A stretch of 64,000 bases of DNA. It comes from Pelodera strongyloides. Taxonomy: Eukaryota > Nematoda > Chromadorea > Rhabditida > Rhabditidae. The notes below the pieces were generated by a model. The model saw nothing but the letters and a program-made list of their open reading frames with translations. It made no database searches and had not been told where the DNA came from. How positions within the stretch are numbered: the first letter of the stretch is position 1; every line of letters begins with the position of its first letter. The translations under genes and the position numbers were made by a program. Location: the NCBI GenBank assembly GCA_036852015.1, contig JAANDG010000218.1:124001-188000 (forward strand), written 5' to 3'. Of the stretch, positions 38,701 through 50,926 are shown piece by piece.

Positions 38701-40393
38701 AATTTCATCTGTAGAAAGGTAAGGAACGACAGCCGCGGTTGTTATGATTTCTTTTGCTTTTACTGGATCCTGGGCTTGAATTGCATCGAAGTCTCTCGCC
38801 AGTTGTTCTTCCAATTCAAGAATTTCTTGCAATTCGTCTGCTGTTATGTCATGACGTGCGCTAAGAGGCTGATCCTCCAAGCCTTCATCCATACCATTCA
38901 ATGAAGTGGGAAGCACGAACGGTCTTGGACTGTTTGAATAAAGGGTTTTGGACGAAAATACCCGAGGATTCTGTGTATGTACAGGGCCATAGTCGTAAAA
39001 ACGAGCAAGGCGGTGCTCGGAAGGAGAGTCATAACTCTCTTCCACAATGGATTTTCTTGTTGACTTTTTCGTATTCAGTTTTTGACTTACATCGGAGAGT
39101 TCCCGACGTGGTTTGGGCATTGATTCAAGTTTTTGTAGATATTTTGTTGGTGTATTTCGATTTTGCAACCCCAATTCACGTTTGGGCACTGATACAGATT
39201 CAGATTCAACATCTTCTACACGTTTCGCTGATGTATTTCGATTTTGCAATCTCCATTCACGCATCTCAAACAACTTACTCGCTGACTGCGTTTGGACGCC
39301 TGCAGCACGGGCGCGGAATTCCGAGTTCGGTCCGGAGGGACGACTCAGCTTTGGCGGCAGCTGAGGCTGAAATGAACAATACCACCAAAAAAATTTAAAT
39401 TTAATCTAATGTTAAGTTTCAAACAAGGCTAAACTGCACGATATATAACTGAAAGCTTAACGTTATAGGTGAAACTAGTACTCGACAGAAACAAACGACA
39501 TACCATATCTGAATCATCATCAGTTTCTGGATCAGTATAAAGTTGTTTCATTGCCTCTTGTCGATCTGCCTCCCATGGATCGACGACGTCGTAATCTGGA
39601 AAGTATACTAGGTAGTATCAGTCTCGCCCGGCCTTATCAACATGTAATACAAGGGCTAATAAAATGGATTACTAAGCAGACCGCAGAACATCAAACGAAC
39701 CAAGCGAAGCGTTAAAGGCACTAACCACTATTCGGTAAACGACGGCGTTGAGTTCTTACTCCAGGGTCATTCGGATCACAGAATTGCACTTCCTGTGAAT
39801 AATAAGTAAAACGTGAGCGAAACAAAACAGACTTTTTGGTACCCTTACCTTTTGCCACTAAAACAAAACTACTTTTTTTATGTAGCAAGTAGCAAGTTTC
39901 AAGTTTCAAGGACCAAATAGACGATAATTACAGATTAACAACCTTACCCGATTTGTGCCCATGCACGAGAATCCTCGCACGGTGTTACAAGCTCGAACAC
40001 GGATGCGCTGCCCATTTACACAGAATGACCACGCGGACCACACAGCCCATACAGACGCATACACTAAAGAGAAAGCATCATTATCATTACACAATATATC
40101 TTTTTTTCTCAACGCCTCTTTTCAAGAATATGACATTCAGAAATTCTCTGAAAACTGGTATGCCTCAACCTCCCTTCCCATCTACACAATAAATGACATA
40201 TGCTAATAAGTTGTGGGCACATTGGGCCATAGGTGGTTATTTTCTAGACTACTATTGACAACCAACTCACTAAAGTTAGCATTTGATGGCAACTGTCCGG
40301 TAGGTCGTGGTGACGCGAATCCCCTAAATTGACTCAGCTTGCCAGTGGGAGAGAAAGGTTCCGCTGTCGATGCACCATCTCGTTGTTGTGCGA
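20798..40393 (-). CDS. Large TSP1-repeat protein, long isoform
   Basis: 44 phase-compatible exons give 1235 residues; the 5' end is unresolved. Exons: 40271-40393, 39948-40063, 39726-39792, 39504-39595, 39279-39366, 36045-36128, 35539-35646, 35264-35417, 35042-35129, 34705-34845, 34434-34523, 34155-34226, 33686-33756, 33470-33560, 33255-33347, 32871-32942, 32663-32746, 32226-32312, 32021-32086, 31768-31853, 31419-31523, 31241-31292, 30875-30985, 30619-30678, 30422-30505, 30204-30257, 30007-30045, 29546-29668, 28795-28854, 28471-28540, 28114-28172, 27945-27992, 27686-27718, 27368-27421, 27181-27231, 23379-23531, 23179-23274, 22950-23044, 22618-22720, 21971-22040, 21699-21806, 21288-21388, 20971-21064, 20798-20811. 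One TSP1 repeat lies near the start and one near the end. Between them is low-complexity Pro/Ser/Thr sequence, GPFFPE repeats, LAEVFP repeats and basic patches. TSP1 repeats usually act outside the cell; no signal peptide or function is established. Confidence 0.75.
21288..21806 (-). CDS. Second TSP1 repeat, two exons
   Basis: Exons 21699-21806 and 21288-21388 encode FWNEWTVWGRCFCG, then KQVRTRTC, LTGC and ETRECEGGPCP. This is a well-formed TSP1 repeat with the tryptophan ladder, the arginine ladder and the closing GGPCP. It occurs only in the long isoform and is followed by a lysine-rich stretch. Confidence 0.85.
23695..24170. repeat. Foldback element 1 in large TSP1-gene intron
   Basis: Near-perfect inverted arms of about 150 bases (23697-23850 and 24018-24169) begin and end with TTTTATAGTGGAAAAGAGC and its complement. 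The loop is about 165 bases. It lies in the 3.6 kb intron between exons 27181-27231 and 23379-23531 and has no coding potential. Confidence 0.75.
24190..24650. repeat. Foldback element 2
   Basis: Arms around 24205-24345 and 24492-24635 are inverted copies with AGCAAAAGCTTTT, TATCGATAG and TCTCGTGAGCCTCC-type blocks. The loop carries three copies of ATACCCTCGGG or its complement, making a smaller inner structure. It directly follows foldback element 1. Confidence 0.7.
24846..25310. repeat. Foldback element 3
   Basis: Inverted arms at about 24850-24995 and 25140-25300 share GAACTCACAGAGTTATTCCC, GGTACCGTAGTC-type and GAGAGGCCCA-type blocks. It is the third such structure in the same intron and has no reading frame. 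Confidence 0.7.
25545..25860. repeat. GC-rich inverted-repeat element
   Basis: The ends GAAACTTGGCCGGTGC and GCACCGGCCAAAGTTTC are inverted copies, with further internal GGGTGGGCC and GGCCCACCC pairing. Long ORFs on both strands here (up to 170 codons) follow from the GC-rich palindromic sequence and are not credible genes. Confidence 0.65.
29185..29445. repeat. Inverted repeat built from TGGACACC units
   Basis: GACATTTGG, CTTATTGGATAATACACC and runs of CGGACACCATTGGACACTC at 29189-29260 recur inverted at 29362-29443. The units also repeat in tandem within each arm. It is intronic in the TSP1 gene. Confidence 0.65.
30750..30822. repeat. 18-base minisatellite, four units
   Basis: Four consecutive copies of CCATTGTGGTATTATAAT lie in an intron of the TSP1 gene. 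The apparent repeating peptide on the minus strand is a by-product. Confidence 0.85.
32410..32504. repeat. 43-base tandem duplication
   Basis: Two adjacent copies start GGAGGTGATTT and include ACTAATTTGCATA. They differ at a few positions and are followed by the start of a third copy. They are intronic in the TSP1 gene. Confidence 0.75.
35772..35925 (+). pseudogene. Inverted partial copy of the long TSP1 exon's end
   Basis: The plus strand here is roughly 90% identical by eye to the coding strand of 36622-36775, the 3' end of the 926-codon exon. It begins at GCAAAATCTATACACC and keeps the reading NEEKKQVEP before a frame change and stop. The copy lies in the intron between exons 36045-36128 and 35539-35646, in the opposite direction to its source. 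It lacks any start or splice context and is a non-functional fragment. Confidence 0.85.
36589..40393 (-). CDS. Same TSP1 gene, short isoform with large acidic last exon
   Basis: The first four exons are shared with the long form (40271-40393, 39948-40063, 39726-39792, 39504-39595). The fifth exon then reads on from 39366 to a stop at 36589 as 926 uninterrupted codons, giving 1057 visible residues. The tail is rich in Glu, Asp, Ser and Asn, has a twofold repeat around LQNRNT near its start, and no cysteine-rich or membrane domain that I can see. A 3' UTR follows, with AATAAA on the minus strand at about 36357-36362. A frame this long is not expected by chance in AT-rich DNA. In the long form the same stretch is removed as an intron from a GTAAGT donor at 39273-39278. 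Confidence 0.75.
39726..40063 (-). CDS. First TSP1 repeat, two exons
   Basis: Exons 39948-40063 and 39726-39792 encode WAVWSAWSFC, then NGQRIRVRAC, GFSC and VQFC. This matches the thrombospondin type 1 layout of spaced tryptophans, an arginine ladder (RIRVR) and cysteines. Four cysteines are visible where six are usual. The repeat is shared by both isoforms. Confidence 0.8.
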
Positions 40394-41663
40394 CTAAAAA
40401 TGAACAAATACAAGCAATGGCTCAAGAGCTCATATACTATCAAACGATCAAACTGTTTAATGAAAATCCCTGCTTTCCAAGTTTCATTTTCATTTGTAAC
40501 TTATAAAACTGGATTGGCGGGTGTTGTTGAAAAGTAGGTCACGCTGTGATGATCGATGAGTGACTGACACTATTACGGGTACTGTACCAGAACATATACC
40601 CATACATTGCACTGGTAATGTAAAAAAGTTTAAGATGATTGTTAACGAACTATCAAAAATTAGCGCCTCCTGGGTTCCCAAATTCCACAAGCAGCAATCA
40701 ATCAATGATACCGCGCCTATCCAAACACGATTTCTAGTTTTTTTTTTACTTTCCCTTTTTCGATAGCCAGCAAAAGCTTCGGGACGAGATGCGCAGGTAC
40801 GTAATCGTTTATGATTTACCGACACAGTGTCCACGCACACACGCCCGATCCAGCAACAGGATAAATGATACGGTATTTGGGTCAAAAGAAGAAGGAAAGT
40901 GTTTGATATCAGGAATGAATTGCGCAAAGGACAAAGCTAGTGCAATAAGGCAAGCGGACAATCAAGTTGGGGAAAAGGCACATGAAAGGAAAGTACAGTA
41001 ACGCAGCGTGGGAAGTATACAGTATATGCAGATATGTCCAAGGTCGACATAAAGAAATTATACAATTTGCATGCAAAGTGATTTTAAAAGGTATTAGACA
41101 TGAGGAGGTTAAAACTGGCAATAATGTTTTTAGATGTTAACAATTTTGGTTAGTATGCTTATTGCTTGTAATACTAAAATGCAAAAAAAAACGTATATTA
41201 GATGTCAAATTGCCCTACGAAAGAAAGATCACATAAACATAAACGCAACTCGATCTACTGAAATACTCTCGCAAAACCAGCCCCAATTTCCAGTGTGAAT
41301 TTGGTAAAGAATATCATAAGCTTAACAGAGCAATCCTTATCCTAGGGGCTCAATAGCAATGCAAGAGCGGACTTCACATAATGTTTCTTTGAAACATTTA
41401 GTGATCGCAGAGCAGAAATATATGACCTCAAAATAAGACAGAACCTGTTTTGAAATTATTACTGTATATAAAAATATTGAAAAGCAAGGTACGTGCGGCG
41501 CGAAAAAACTGCCGCAAATGGTAACACAGCAAGTCTACATAGAAAACTTACCTACCCTACAAGCTTAGATTAATTGGTAAATGAATGGTATAAGTGAAAT
41601 AAAAAACAAAAACTACCGACCTGTACTACTGCAGACTATAGATGAGAATAAAAAGAGCGTTAC

Positions 41664-41979
41664 CGCGGAGCGCCGACTCCGCATAGTTCACGGGAACGCT
41701 GAAACTATAAAAAAATCATAAAATGGTACAGACGTGGACTTGGCCGATGTAACTTGTGCTGGACGTACATTCCCATTTCATGTATAATATGCAAATTTCC
41801 AAAAGTTCCGGAAGGGCGTACACACCGGTCACGGTGTAGGATATCGTAGGGACTACAGGTTGTATACCGGCGTGGACGGGCACATAAATATATAACCAGT
41901 TTACGTTTAAAAACGACGTTTTTAAAAACCAAGGTGCTTTTTTGCAATTGACACGCGAGTGCGTATAGCCAATATATTA
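41664..41979 (-). CDS. Candidate upstream exons of the TSP1 gene
   Basis: Exon 41664-41698 (35 bases) joins 40271-40393 in phase and has a good acceptor. Upstream, an open stretch ending at a GTACGT donor (exon 41769 to about 41979) joins it in phase and contains spaced cysteines (YALAC, LCARP, TTC, RDRC) that could be a diverged TSP1 repeat. The acceptor chosen for the upstream exon is weak. A signal-peptide exon was not found with confidence. Confidence 0.35.
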
Positions 41980-41999
41980 CTGGCGGGACAATCCAAGCA

Positions 42000-44694
42000 C
42001 CAAACACAAAATGGTCAAAGCAGATAATACAGCGGATGAGAAGCAAATTAAGGTTAGACAAATTTTAGAGCTACAATCTACAATCAAACTGAGTGCGATG
42101 TAGGATACGTAGATCCCTCGAACCGATTCAGTAAATTAAGCTACAATATATACAAGATATTAGAACTTGAAAGAAATAAGAGAGTTGTTCAAAACACAGA
42201 GATCTGAGAGATCGTGACAAGCAACGAATCGCGTGAAAAAAATATTCAAATGACAACGCTGACACCAAGAGCCGTGAATCGATTATCTGAATTTAGCAGA
42301 ATCTAATGATAAATCCCATTATTTCTGCTTAACCAGAGAACCAGCCCCGGACCCAGAACCTGATATATTTTATGAAATAATATGTAAATCAACGTAAAAA
42401 TTAATTTCTCCTACGGTATTAAACCAAATCCACTCATCAGTCGTAAAGGCTCAGCATGAAGCTGAAAAGCACTACAATGAGCGGATATCATCGTCAAGTT
42501 TACAAATTCGCATTCATTCCAAATTCCAATCGCTTGACATAAAATAATTTAGGATAAAAATAATTTGTGTAAGGGCGAGCGCGTAAGCGAGAGCCCGCTC
42601 GCCGGGGTAACCGGCCAATTTGGGGCAGCAATAATCGAAAGTTGTTGGGTGATAAAATGGAGCGGGTGAAATCAGTGGAGAGAGCCTAAAGTGGGGCGTC
42701 CTATCATCAGCCTCGGGAGCGATCTGTTGCAATATGCGATAGCTGGGGAGACGCAACGAAAGTTCCCTTTGCTAAACGGCAACTGGAGCTTGGAGCTGGA
42801 GCACAAATTATAAAGAACAAAACATAACCGCGTAAATGTATAAGATGTCGTACATACGCCAAATAAGTAAAGTGAGCCAGTGATTAATGTAAACAACATG
42901 TTCAAGGTAGGATCGGACAGATATTAAAAAGAAAGACCAAACAAGAAGCATGTTGCCGATATTTGGCTTTATAAGCCGTAACACATAGTGAATGGTAAAA
43001 GGTAAAGATTTCCCGTTTCTTTCCTCTGGATAAAGATAGGATGCTAAGATAAGGTAGGATGCTATTCCTACTATTCCTTTGTACGATCGGTCATAATATT
43101 TACAAGAAAAGGATGACCAGAAAATGAACGTTTCGAAAATACATAAGCCAGGCAGGCGCACGGTCTTTTAAATTAAAGAAATATAAAAATGTGGCTATTC
43201 CTGACCACAGCCTGAACACGGTTTCCATAAGCTGAAATCATGAAACCGCTTTTCAAGAACGAACCTGTCGTCAGTAACATTAGGAAAGAGAACGGATATC
43301 ACAAAAAAGTTAGCCGTTTAGCACAGACCGAATAAGATACGCTTTATAGTTAGGACGTGCGCATGGAGCCAGGCATTTGAAATAGTAATGAACCATATTA
43401 AGTTGAATTCCAACCCAATCAAAAACCGATAAATTAGAGAACAGGGAATCGTGGATAAATTTAGGCCCTTGGTATGCAGGCAAATCAGTTCAACTAAAAT
43501 CTACAGTGCTCAGCTGGGAGGGGGGATGTGTTACAGCCATTTTCTAATTGCATATATTGGCATAAAGAGAATCACTTTCTAAAAGGCAAAGACCCGAGGC
43601 GACCGCCCTTCAAGTTCATCACGTCGTATCACCAATTAGGTCAGTAAGTGTAAGCGAAAGCAGCAATAGCAAGCCTGTTTCGGTGCAACCAGTAAAACAT
43701 GTTATCAGTGATTCTCAGGGAATGCTACAATTACGAGTTACATAGCCTGAACAGAACCCGGAAAGCTTCTCGCTCTCATCCCGAATCTAGCAGGTTGAAC
43801 CACTCATTTATCTAACACGAAAGCACATCACTTGCTAATATCTAGTATTTCCAATTCCATAGAACACTGCCAAGAAACAGGAGCTACGGGTCGCGTCGCA
43901 TTTACATATTACATCCAAATTCACAGACATGAGTAGGTTGGCGATCCTAGTAAAACGGAAAGACAAGAGCACATTAGCAGGAACTATGTTAATTGGATTT
44001 CTCGCTGAATGACTAGATCTACAGTCTACAACGAACACACTGACCCTAAAATGTGCATAGGATCCTTATATTGAGGAAACTAGAGGAATTCCTAATTACA
44101 TAATGAGAATCTCCGAAACAAGTTTCTAAAATGCTAAATTCTGACAAAGTATAAAATGTAGACTCTAGACTGAGTACGAAACAATTCTTGGATAGTCTTC
44201 TGGCACTCTTTCGCTTTCGTGGGCAAAGCTTCCGATATATCATCAACCATAAGATTTTGAAAATACGCAAAATGAAGTATAATTCTACACAGATCGTTGA
44301 CTTATCCCCGCCGAAGGGCCGAAATAGATTTTGATTATCCAAATCAAAGAGGAGTGGAAGGCAAACACACAAATAGTATTTAGGATAAAGAACAGGAAAA
44401 TCATAAAAATAACTATTATGAAGGAGCATAAAAATTCGAAAACGTCATGTGCACATAAAAAATGCGCGTACAGACATACAAGATGTAATCGAGAAGAGGC
44501 CATGAACTGAAATTCCTAGCCGATGGCTGTTCCGGCAAGTTTGACCAGTTAGAGGATCTAGATTTCGCTTTTCACTTTTCACACAACACCCTTTATCTAC
44601 ATGTCGGATCGACTACAATCCGCAGCCAAGAGTTCAGTGGTCGCTGGGCATGCATGACATATATATATTGTATAAATATATATATATTGTATAA

Positions 44695-44752
<58 letters not shown>

Positions 44753-46019
44753 ACAAGTTTAATTAAAGATGAAACCAAATCGCATAATGAGTATCAGTAT
44801 AGAATCGTAGAAAAACACTACGCATATATTTAGGTGGGAAAAACAGTGAGAGGTGAGAGTGAGACGATTCATTGTGGTTACACGGTTACACCTACACTCA
44901 GGAACCGATCGGGACAGAGACTGAAGATATACACAGTTAACAAGAATATAAATGCAGAGGCAGTTAGCAGCTATTAGGTATAGAATGTCAAGGGAATCCA
45001 GTAAGTGGTTTAACAAACACATAAACCTCAAAAATGATAATCAAATCCATCAAAAATAAAAGAGAGTGCGAATAAGAACATACCTATTTCCACAATTTAA
45101 ACCATCCGTTCCCATTGACCACACCCCTTTCCTGAATCCAGTGTCATTTAATCTTCGTTTTCTCTTGAAAAGCGTAAAATCTAGAGCCTTAGAACTTAGA
45201 AGCTCTAACTGCTAAAATCTGAAAATACACAATACACAAAGTATAAATATAGATGAGCCCCCGTCGGCAGTGTCGGCACCCATCATCAAGCAAAGCAAAA
45301 TGATTCAAGGTTGAACTGTTGAACCAAAAATAGTTTTTAAATACAATTACAATGCACTACACATCAATGTGTATAACAAACTGCATTTGAGCAAGTAAGC
45401 AAGTATTGATATAAAGGGCAAGTAGCGAAGCTGGAACGAACCAACGAACCAGAAACGGTTATGAACACATAACGCATCAAATAAAAATTTATGACACCTG
45501 CATACTTCATTAAAACAAAAATTAAAAATTCTACTCCCACTCCCACAACTCAAGTCTCTAGATTAAACAAGTACAAACAAATCTACCAGCCACCAAAAAA
45601 ATTATAAGCTTCAATAAGTATATATAAACAATAAAAAAGCAATGCACATCTACCGAAACCAGTGTCGCATATACAATAAATCCATTCTAGAAATAGGTAC
45701 CAAAATTAGAGTCAACAACAACGCAACGCAATTAACTGTTATACTAAGCATTCTAACTGTAAACGAACGTTTAAAACACAGAGTAACCCACAAACGTCAA
45801 ATATGCATGCATCACTTGATTCAATGTTCCCAATTAACTAACATCCTAATTGACTATTGACAGTGAAGACATTCAACACAGTTATTACAGTAGGTTATAT
45901 AAATATTTACAAACAAAAGCAAGAAAAGATTATGAAGATGTTATATTACCTTAACTCCCCTACAAACCAACGAACTTAGAACATACGCAACACAAACAAA
46001 CGATTAAATAAAACTCTAC
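42000..46019. other. Spacer between SRPRA and TSP1 gene, probably holding 5' exons
   Basis: No exon is firmly supported. The 5' exons of the TSP1 gene should lie here. Weak candidates are a short hydrophobic ATG exon on the minus strand near 42893-42852 (MLFTLITGSLYLFG before GTATGT) and a 54-base splice-bounded stretch near 45082-45135. A long TA microsatellite occupies about 44695-44750. Confidence 0.3.
44645..44752. repeat. TA dinucleotide microsatellite
   Basis: Alternating TA and interrupted ATATATTG(TATAAA) units cover about 100 bases, with an uninterrupted TA run from about 44698 to 44742. Confidence 0.9.
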
Positions 46020-49000
46020 TTATCTAAGAAGTGCCGTCACAACTGCATCCACGTTCAGAGTCCTGAGATCCGTGTAAGTCTGCCCACATCCGACGAAAAC
46101 CACCGGCTGCCCGGTTATATAAGTCATCGAGACAGCCGCTCCCACCTATAATTTATTGTTTCGCAAACGTTAGACTTTAGACTAGTACAAGAAAACTATG
46201 AAACTTAGTTTACAATAAACACCAAAGCGTATTTACAAAGAATATCACAAAAACTTAACAGAGTGTAGCAAACAAGTGCACCAAGGCCCAAGAAAAGCGA
46301 ATAATACACAAAAAATAAAACCAACCTTATCATCAATGGTATCAAACTTGGTGAGCACAATACCATCAATCAACCTCGGAGTCTGCCCAGGAGTAGAATT
46401 ATCCGCCAGAGCCTGAATTAATATAACTACTTTATTCACAAATTCAACACGTTTGAAAGTGAAATGACCTGATGATGAAAAAAACGGGCATCGTCCATGA
46501 ACTCTCAGTACTCAGTACAGTGTGTACCGCCTTCACTATCACAACCCACATACGGGATGAAATTGAACCGTACATACATTCTTATTCTTCCTCGACACGA
46601 CACGACACGACCACTAACATTGCTTGAAAAAGTACGGGGAATAACGTGGAATACGTGACGTTGTGATATTTAATGTGAAACTTAATGTGAAACTCGCTCT
46701 CGATGGATATCAGTGGGATAGAAGCAAGACAACCGAAGATATTGAATATGAATATCTCAAGCTTGTAACACGACGACGACGCGACAAGAAAACCCACTTA
46801 ATCAATCCTACCTGATTAAACTTGACGAGCTGATCCACTGCCTCATTTCCTACCAGAGCTTCACCAACAAACAAACACAGATCGGGCTCGTTGACACGAA
46901 TCAACTAAACACACAATTAATGAGCGTATGCTAAGTAGCTGATGTTAATGATTATGATTAAAAGGGATCAAAGAAGTCTTCACCTCTCTTAGAGTTTGAG
47001 TTAGACTGAGCGAGACGATACGATAGATTAGTATAATGTACGGAGTTTTACACTCAATTAAACTAGCAATGTCAATTCGGGCAGCAATTCTGCGTCTCAA
47101 TTCCTATAGTCCCTACGCCTCACGTACTATAGTTACAGTACACTAACCTTAGCCAATGCCCTCATCAACGGCTCATTGTCCTGCATTCTTCCCGCCGTGT
47201 CCACCAATACAACATCCACCTGTCTTTCAACAGCAATGGCAATAGCGGCGGCCGCAAGTGATGCCGGGTCTTTACCGTACCCTTGTTCGAACAGCTAAAT
47301 TCAAATGCTTACTGTGAATGAAACAAAAGAATGCCAAAACACACTACATAAGAGGTCGAAAGAGCAAACAAGAAAAGAAGTTAAAGTCAAATGCACGAAT
47401 GCACCACACAAAAGACAAAATCAGTTACCTGAACACTATTTGGATGCAATGCATTCAAGTGTCTCGTGTGCGTGCGTAGCTGCTCCACAGCGCCTGCTCT
47501 AAACATACACACACTATTCAAAGACAAAAAAAAACAGTATCTAGTATTTATAGTTGACACTGGCATTTAGCCGCAATACTTTGAATCATCTGATCTGTCT
47601 GATCATCATAATGTAAATTCCACGTGGAAATGGACGTCTTACGGGGATAGCTTAATTACTTGTCACTCTAACTAAGCCAATGTGGAAGTCTAATTTTCAG
47701 CACTTTTGTAGATAAAGACAAGGGTTAGTAAGTGGTAAAAGTATGTGAAATGTGAAACGCGTAAACAATCTACCTGAAGGTATCTCCTGCGGCGACAAGC
47801 ACTCTATGCCCATTTTCGTTGAGCCAGAAGCAGATTTTGGCGAGATTGGTGCTTTTTCCCACTCCATTCACTCCACACATCACAATCACATAGGGACGAC
47901 ATTCGGATTTCGCCTGGGCCACATCGCGCAGTATATCCACACGACGTTTCGGAGATAAGAGCTGAAATAGTAGCCTGATTCCTGATTGTAAGTCATATTC
48001 CACTTCCCACACGACAAAGCTATTAGCGAAACGTACATGACAAATATGAACAAGAAACCCTGCTACGGCCTGGACGAGACATGAATACACAAAGTCGGCA
48101 TAATGTAAAAATCATACCTGAGTTAATGCGTCCCGCGTCGCCTCACGAACCTCCGTCTTTATGCGCGTAAACGTGCCAATCACTTTCCCGTCAAGTTTAC
48201 GGGCTACAGAATTGCAGATCTGGTTCGCAGGCTCCGCAGCCACGTTACGCACTGAAATGGAATTAAGAAAGTATACCGTCTTCCGCAGCACATCATTTTT
48301 AAATAACTTTGAGATTTGAGATACTGTAATAGAAAAAAGACAAACAAAACACTGCCTCTTAAAACACACAAATTGAAGAGCCTATCCAAACCGAACCGAC
48401 AAGACAAGGAAAAAGTAGAAATTTAAAAATGACTTACATATCAAAGTCTCCTTCATTTTCTCAAGTACAGACGAAAGATCACTTTCGGTGATCTTTTTGC
48501 TTCCAACCAAGTTACGCAATGAATTCAACCAGCCGCTGGAAGCTTTTGAGTCCCTAAACAAAACAAACTTCCAAAAAAGTAATATATTCACACTACGATT
48601 AAAAAAATGAACCTCAATAGGACAACATAATCCTCAACTAACAAGACTAAACTATATCAAAAACAAGTAAACACCGTACTTCTCTTCGTTTTCCTTTTCC
48701 TCCGCATCAATGTTCAGACTGTCAATGTTCAACAATTGGGCGGATCTACCAACGAAACGTTTCTGAAATAAAAACAGTGTCACCAATAGTCATATCCTAT
48801 TTCACGAAAAACAAAACATTCAAGCGTTGGTCAGACTCCAACGGATACATGCAAAATAGTGCCTTCTTCAGCACTAAGCTTTGCGTGTTGCATATTTATA
48901 AGAAAAACACAAAGCAAATGACTACCCGAAAGTCATCCCACATTGACAAAGGGCCAGAGTGATGTGTACATATTTTTTAGTTTTAAACTGACAAACTGAC

Positions 49001-50926
49001 GTGTTCTCTTATGAACGACTCATCGACAATGTCATCTGCCTTCTCCTTCTGTGAGACCACATCGTTGTCCACAGCTGAAGTTTCAGAAAAGTCCAACTGA
49101 GCCAGTTCTTTGCTGTTGCCTTCAAGTGACCACTTTCTGTTCTCTTTTCCACTTTTCTTAATAGCAGACGCCTTTCTAAAGAAATGGCAATACACTCGGG
49201 GCATTACACATAACACATGGGAATCTATCCGGCATACGTTTTAGAAACCATGCAGAACACCACTTTAATATCGCTTATCGACACAGAGCTCCACACATTC
49301 ATTAAGTAAATCGATACGATCACCCACCCACATTTATTCACAGTCGAGACATTGTTTCCGAGAATCTTCTTTGCCATTAACTTGCGACGTTCCACAACCT
49401 CATTGTCGTAACTAAGTGCGCCAGCCATCTCGGGAGGTTCTCTGTAATTTTAGACAGTTGCACGTCGTGAACAAAAAAGGGCAAGTTCACAAATGACACT
49501 TCACTTCACCTTCAAACGACATACATAAATAGTACAGTAAATAGGCAAATTTACAAATGATAAAGAAATAAATGAAAATGAAAATACCAACCTTCCCTCA
49601 ACAGCATTGTGTGGAGCATCAGTTTTCAGATTCTTATCGACGGGTCTGGAAGTCAAGGCACTAGCACTTTCGCTTGTTTTCTGAGCCTTGTGCGCCTTAT
49701 TAGACTCCTGGGAAAGATATGTACGAACGATATGTGAACGATATAATATGTACGAACGTGAAATTCAGATAGCAAATGTCAAGAAATGAATGCTCCTAGC
49801 TAACTACACTACGACCATAGACGCTAGTGAAATATCACAAGTTATTATTCCTTGTACCAAACAAATATGGGATCGGAAAGGAACTATGCAGGCAGACCAA
49901 TAAGCTGTGAACATAGACATACTCGGAAGGAACGGGGTCTGCGATCAGTTACGTCTTTGAGGCTGTCACGATGAATGGAAGTGAAAATCCTAAAAAAAGC
50001 GGCAAACTAAAAAAAGGCGAACCAATAAACTTACACATTGCATAATGTGTTTGTTGAACGGTTGCACACAAAAAAAAACACTAAAATACAATGGAAAATG
50101 GAAATATTACCTAAAAAGCAAAATTGTTACCTTTCAAACTCAAGTGAGAAGTTAGTGAATAAATTTTCCCGTTGTTCATAAAGCACTTGCGCATCACTTA
50201 GAACATTTTTGTACAAGTCGCGAAATCGGATCGAAGCTTCGGTTAGCAAATGTTCTCCATACGACAGCTGCACAATGGTTTGGTACATTACCTAAATTAT
50301 GTAATAACAGTTCGCCGAGAGGAGTATAAGGCGCGAAACTGGTGGTCTGGCCACTTGCGGAACATTTTGCATCATCGAAGTTACATTACAATCTGCAAAT
50401 TTGTAATTATCTCCCCATTCTGGCGGACCCAAATCTGGTTAGAGTGACTGTCATAGAAACAAAGACTAGTATGGGGGGGGCTAAATTAAAACTTACAACA
50501 AACACCAAATCGAACTCGTTATCGAGGTGGAATTTGAAGGTGGAATTGTTATCTTGAAATGTTTTGACATCGCCTCTTTGTTGCATAAGGACATCATTAA
50601 TCATCCGGTTAATGGACGACTCAAAGAAATTGTGTTCCGCAAGCTCCGCCTAAATCATACATTAAGTTGGGCAATTCGTAGAATACTAGTTCGGCAATAT
50701 ACCACCCGCCAACAAAGATTTCAAACTGAGTTCTTGTAAGGTATAATATTTTAAGCAATTTAAAAAAAACTGGCTCCTTCCCGTTCCGTCTTTATTCTTA
50801 CTTTGGCAGATAGCGAACAAGCAATATTCAACTTACAATAATACAATGAAAATAAATTTAAACAACTACCTGGAAATACCATAAAAGAATCCCTCCTTTT
50901 CCCAGAATTGCAAAAAGGTCAATCAT
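46020..50926 (-). CDS. SRPRA: Signal recognition particle receptor subunit alpha
   Basis: SRP-dependent GTPase at the ER membrane that docks the ribosome-SRP complex. Sixteen exons give 628 residues, close to the family length of about 640: 50870-50926, 50497-50649, 50131-50291, 49923-49989, 49592-49707, 49328-49441, 49001-49175, 48680-48762, 48438-48553, 48118-48251, 47774-47961, 47429-47498, 47148-47294, 46812-46904, 46326-46412, 46020-46145. The N-terminus ([19 protein letters not shown], then [10 protein letters not shown]) is the SRX domain that binds the beta subunit. A charged linker follows. The NG domain has GVNGVGKST (P-loop), [27 protein letters not shown] and TKFDTIDDK; the C-terminus is [15 protein letters not shown]. 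Every phase closes. I am very sure of the family; the least certain boundary is the donor at 49328. Confidence 0.95.

Noticed and set aside
40490..40927. 145-codon minus-strand ORF with a faint TSP1-like stretch (KRLRTCASRP)
   Set aside because: No usable acceptor precedes it and the rest of the frame is not protein-like; it lies in the intron just upstream of exon 40271-40393.
42808..43161. 117-codon hydrophobic minus-strand ORF
   Set aside because: No ATG start at the frame's beginning and no splice partners; AT-rich hydrophobic frames of this kind are common by chance.
44285..44503. Hydrophobic minus-strand ORFs resembling membrane proteins
   Set aside because: AT-rich composition alone produces Phe/Leu/Ile-rich frames; no splice sites or phase partners support them.
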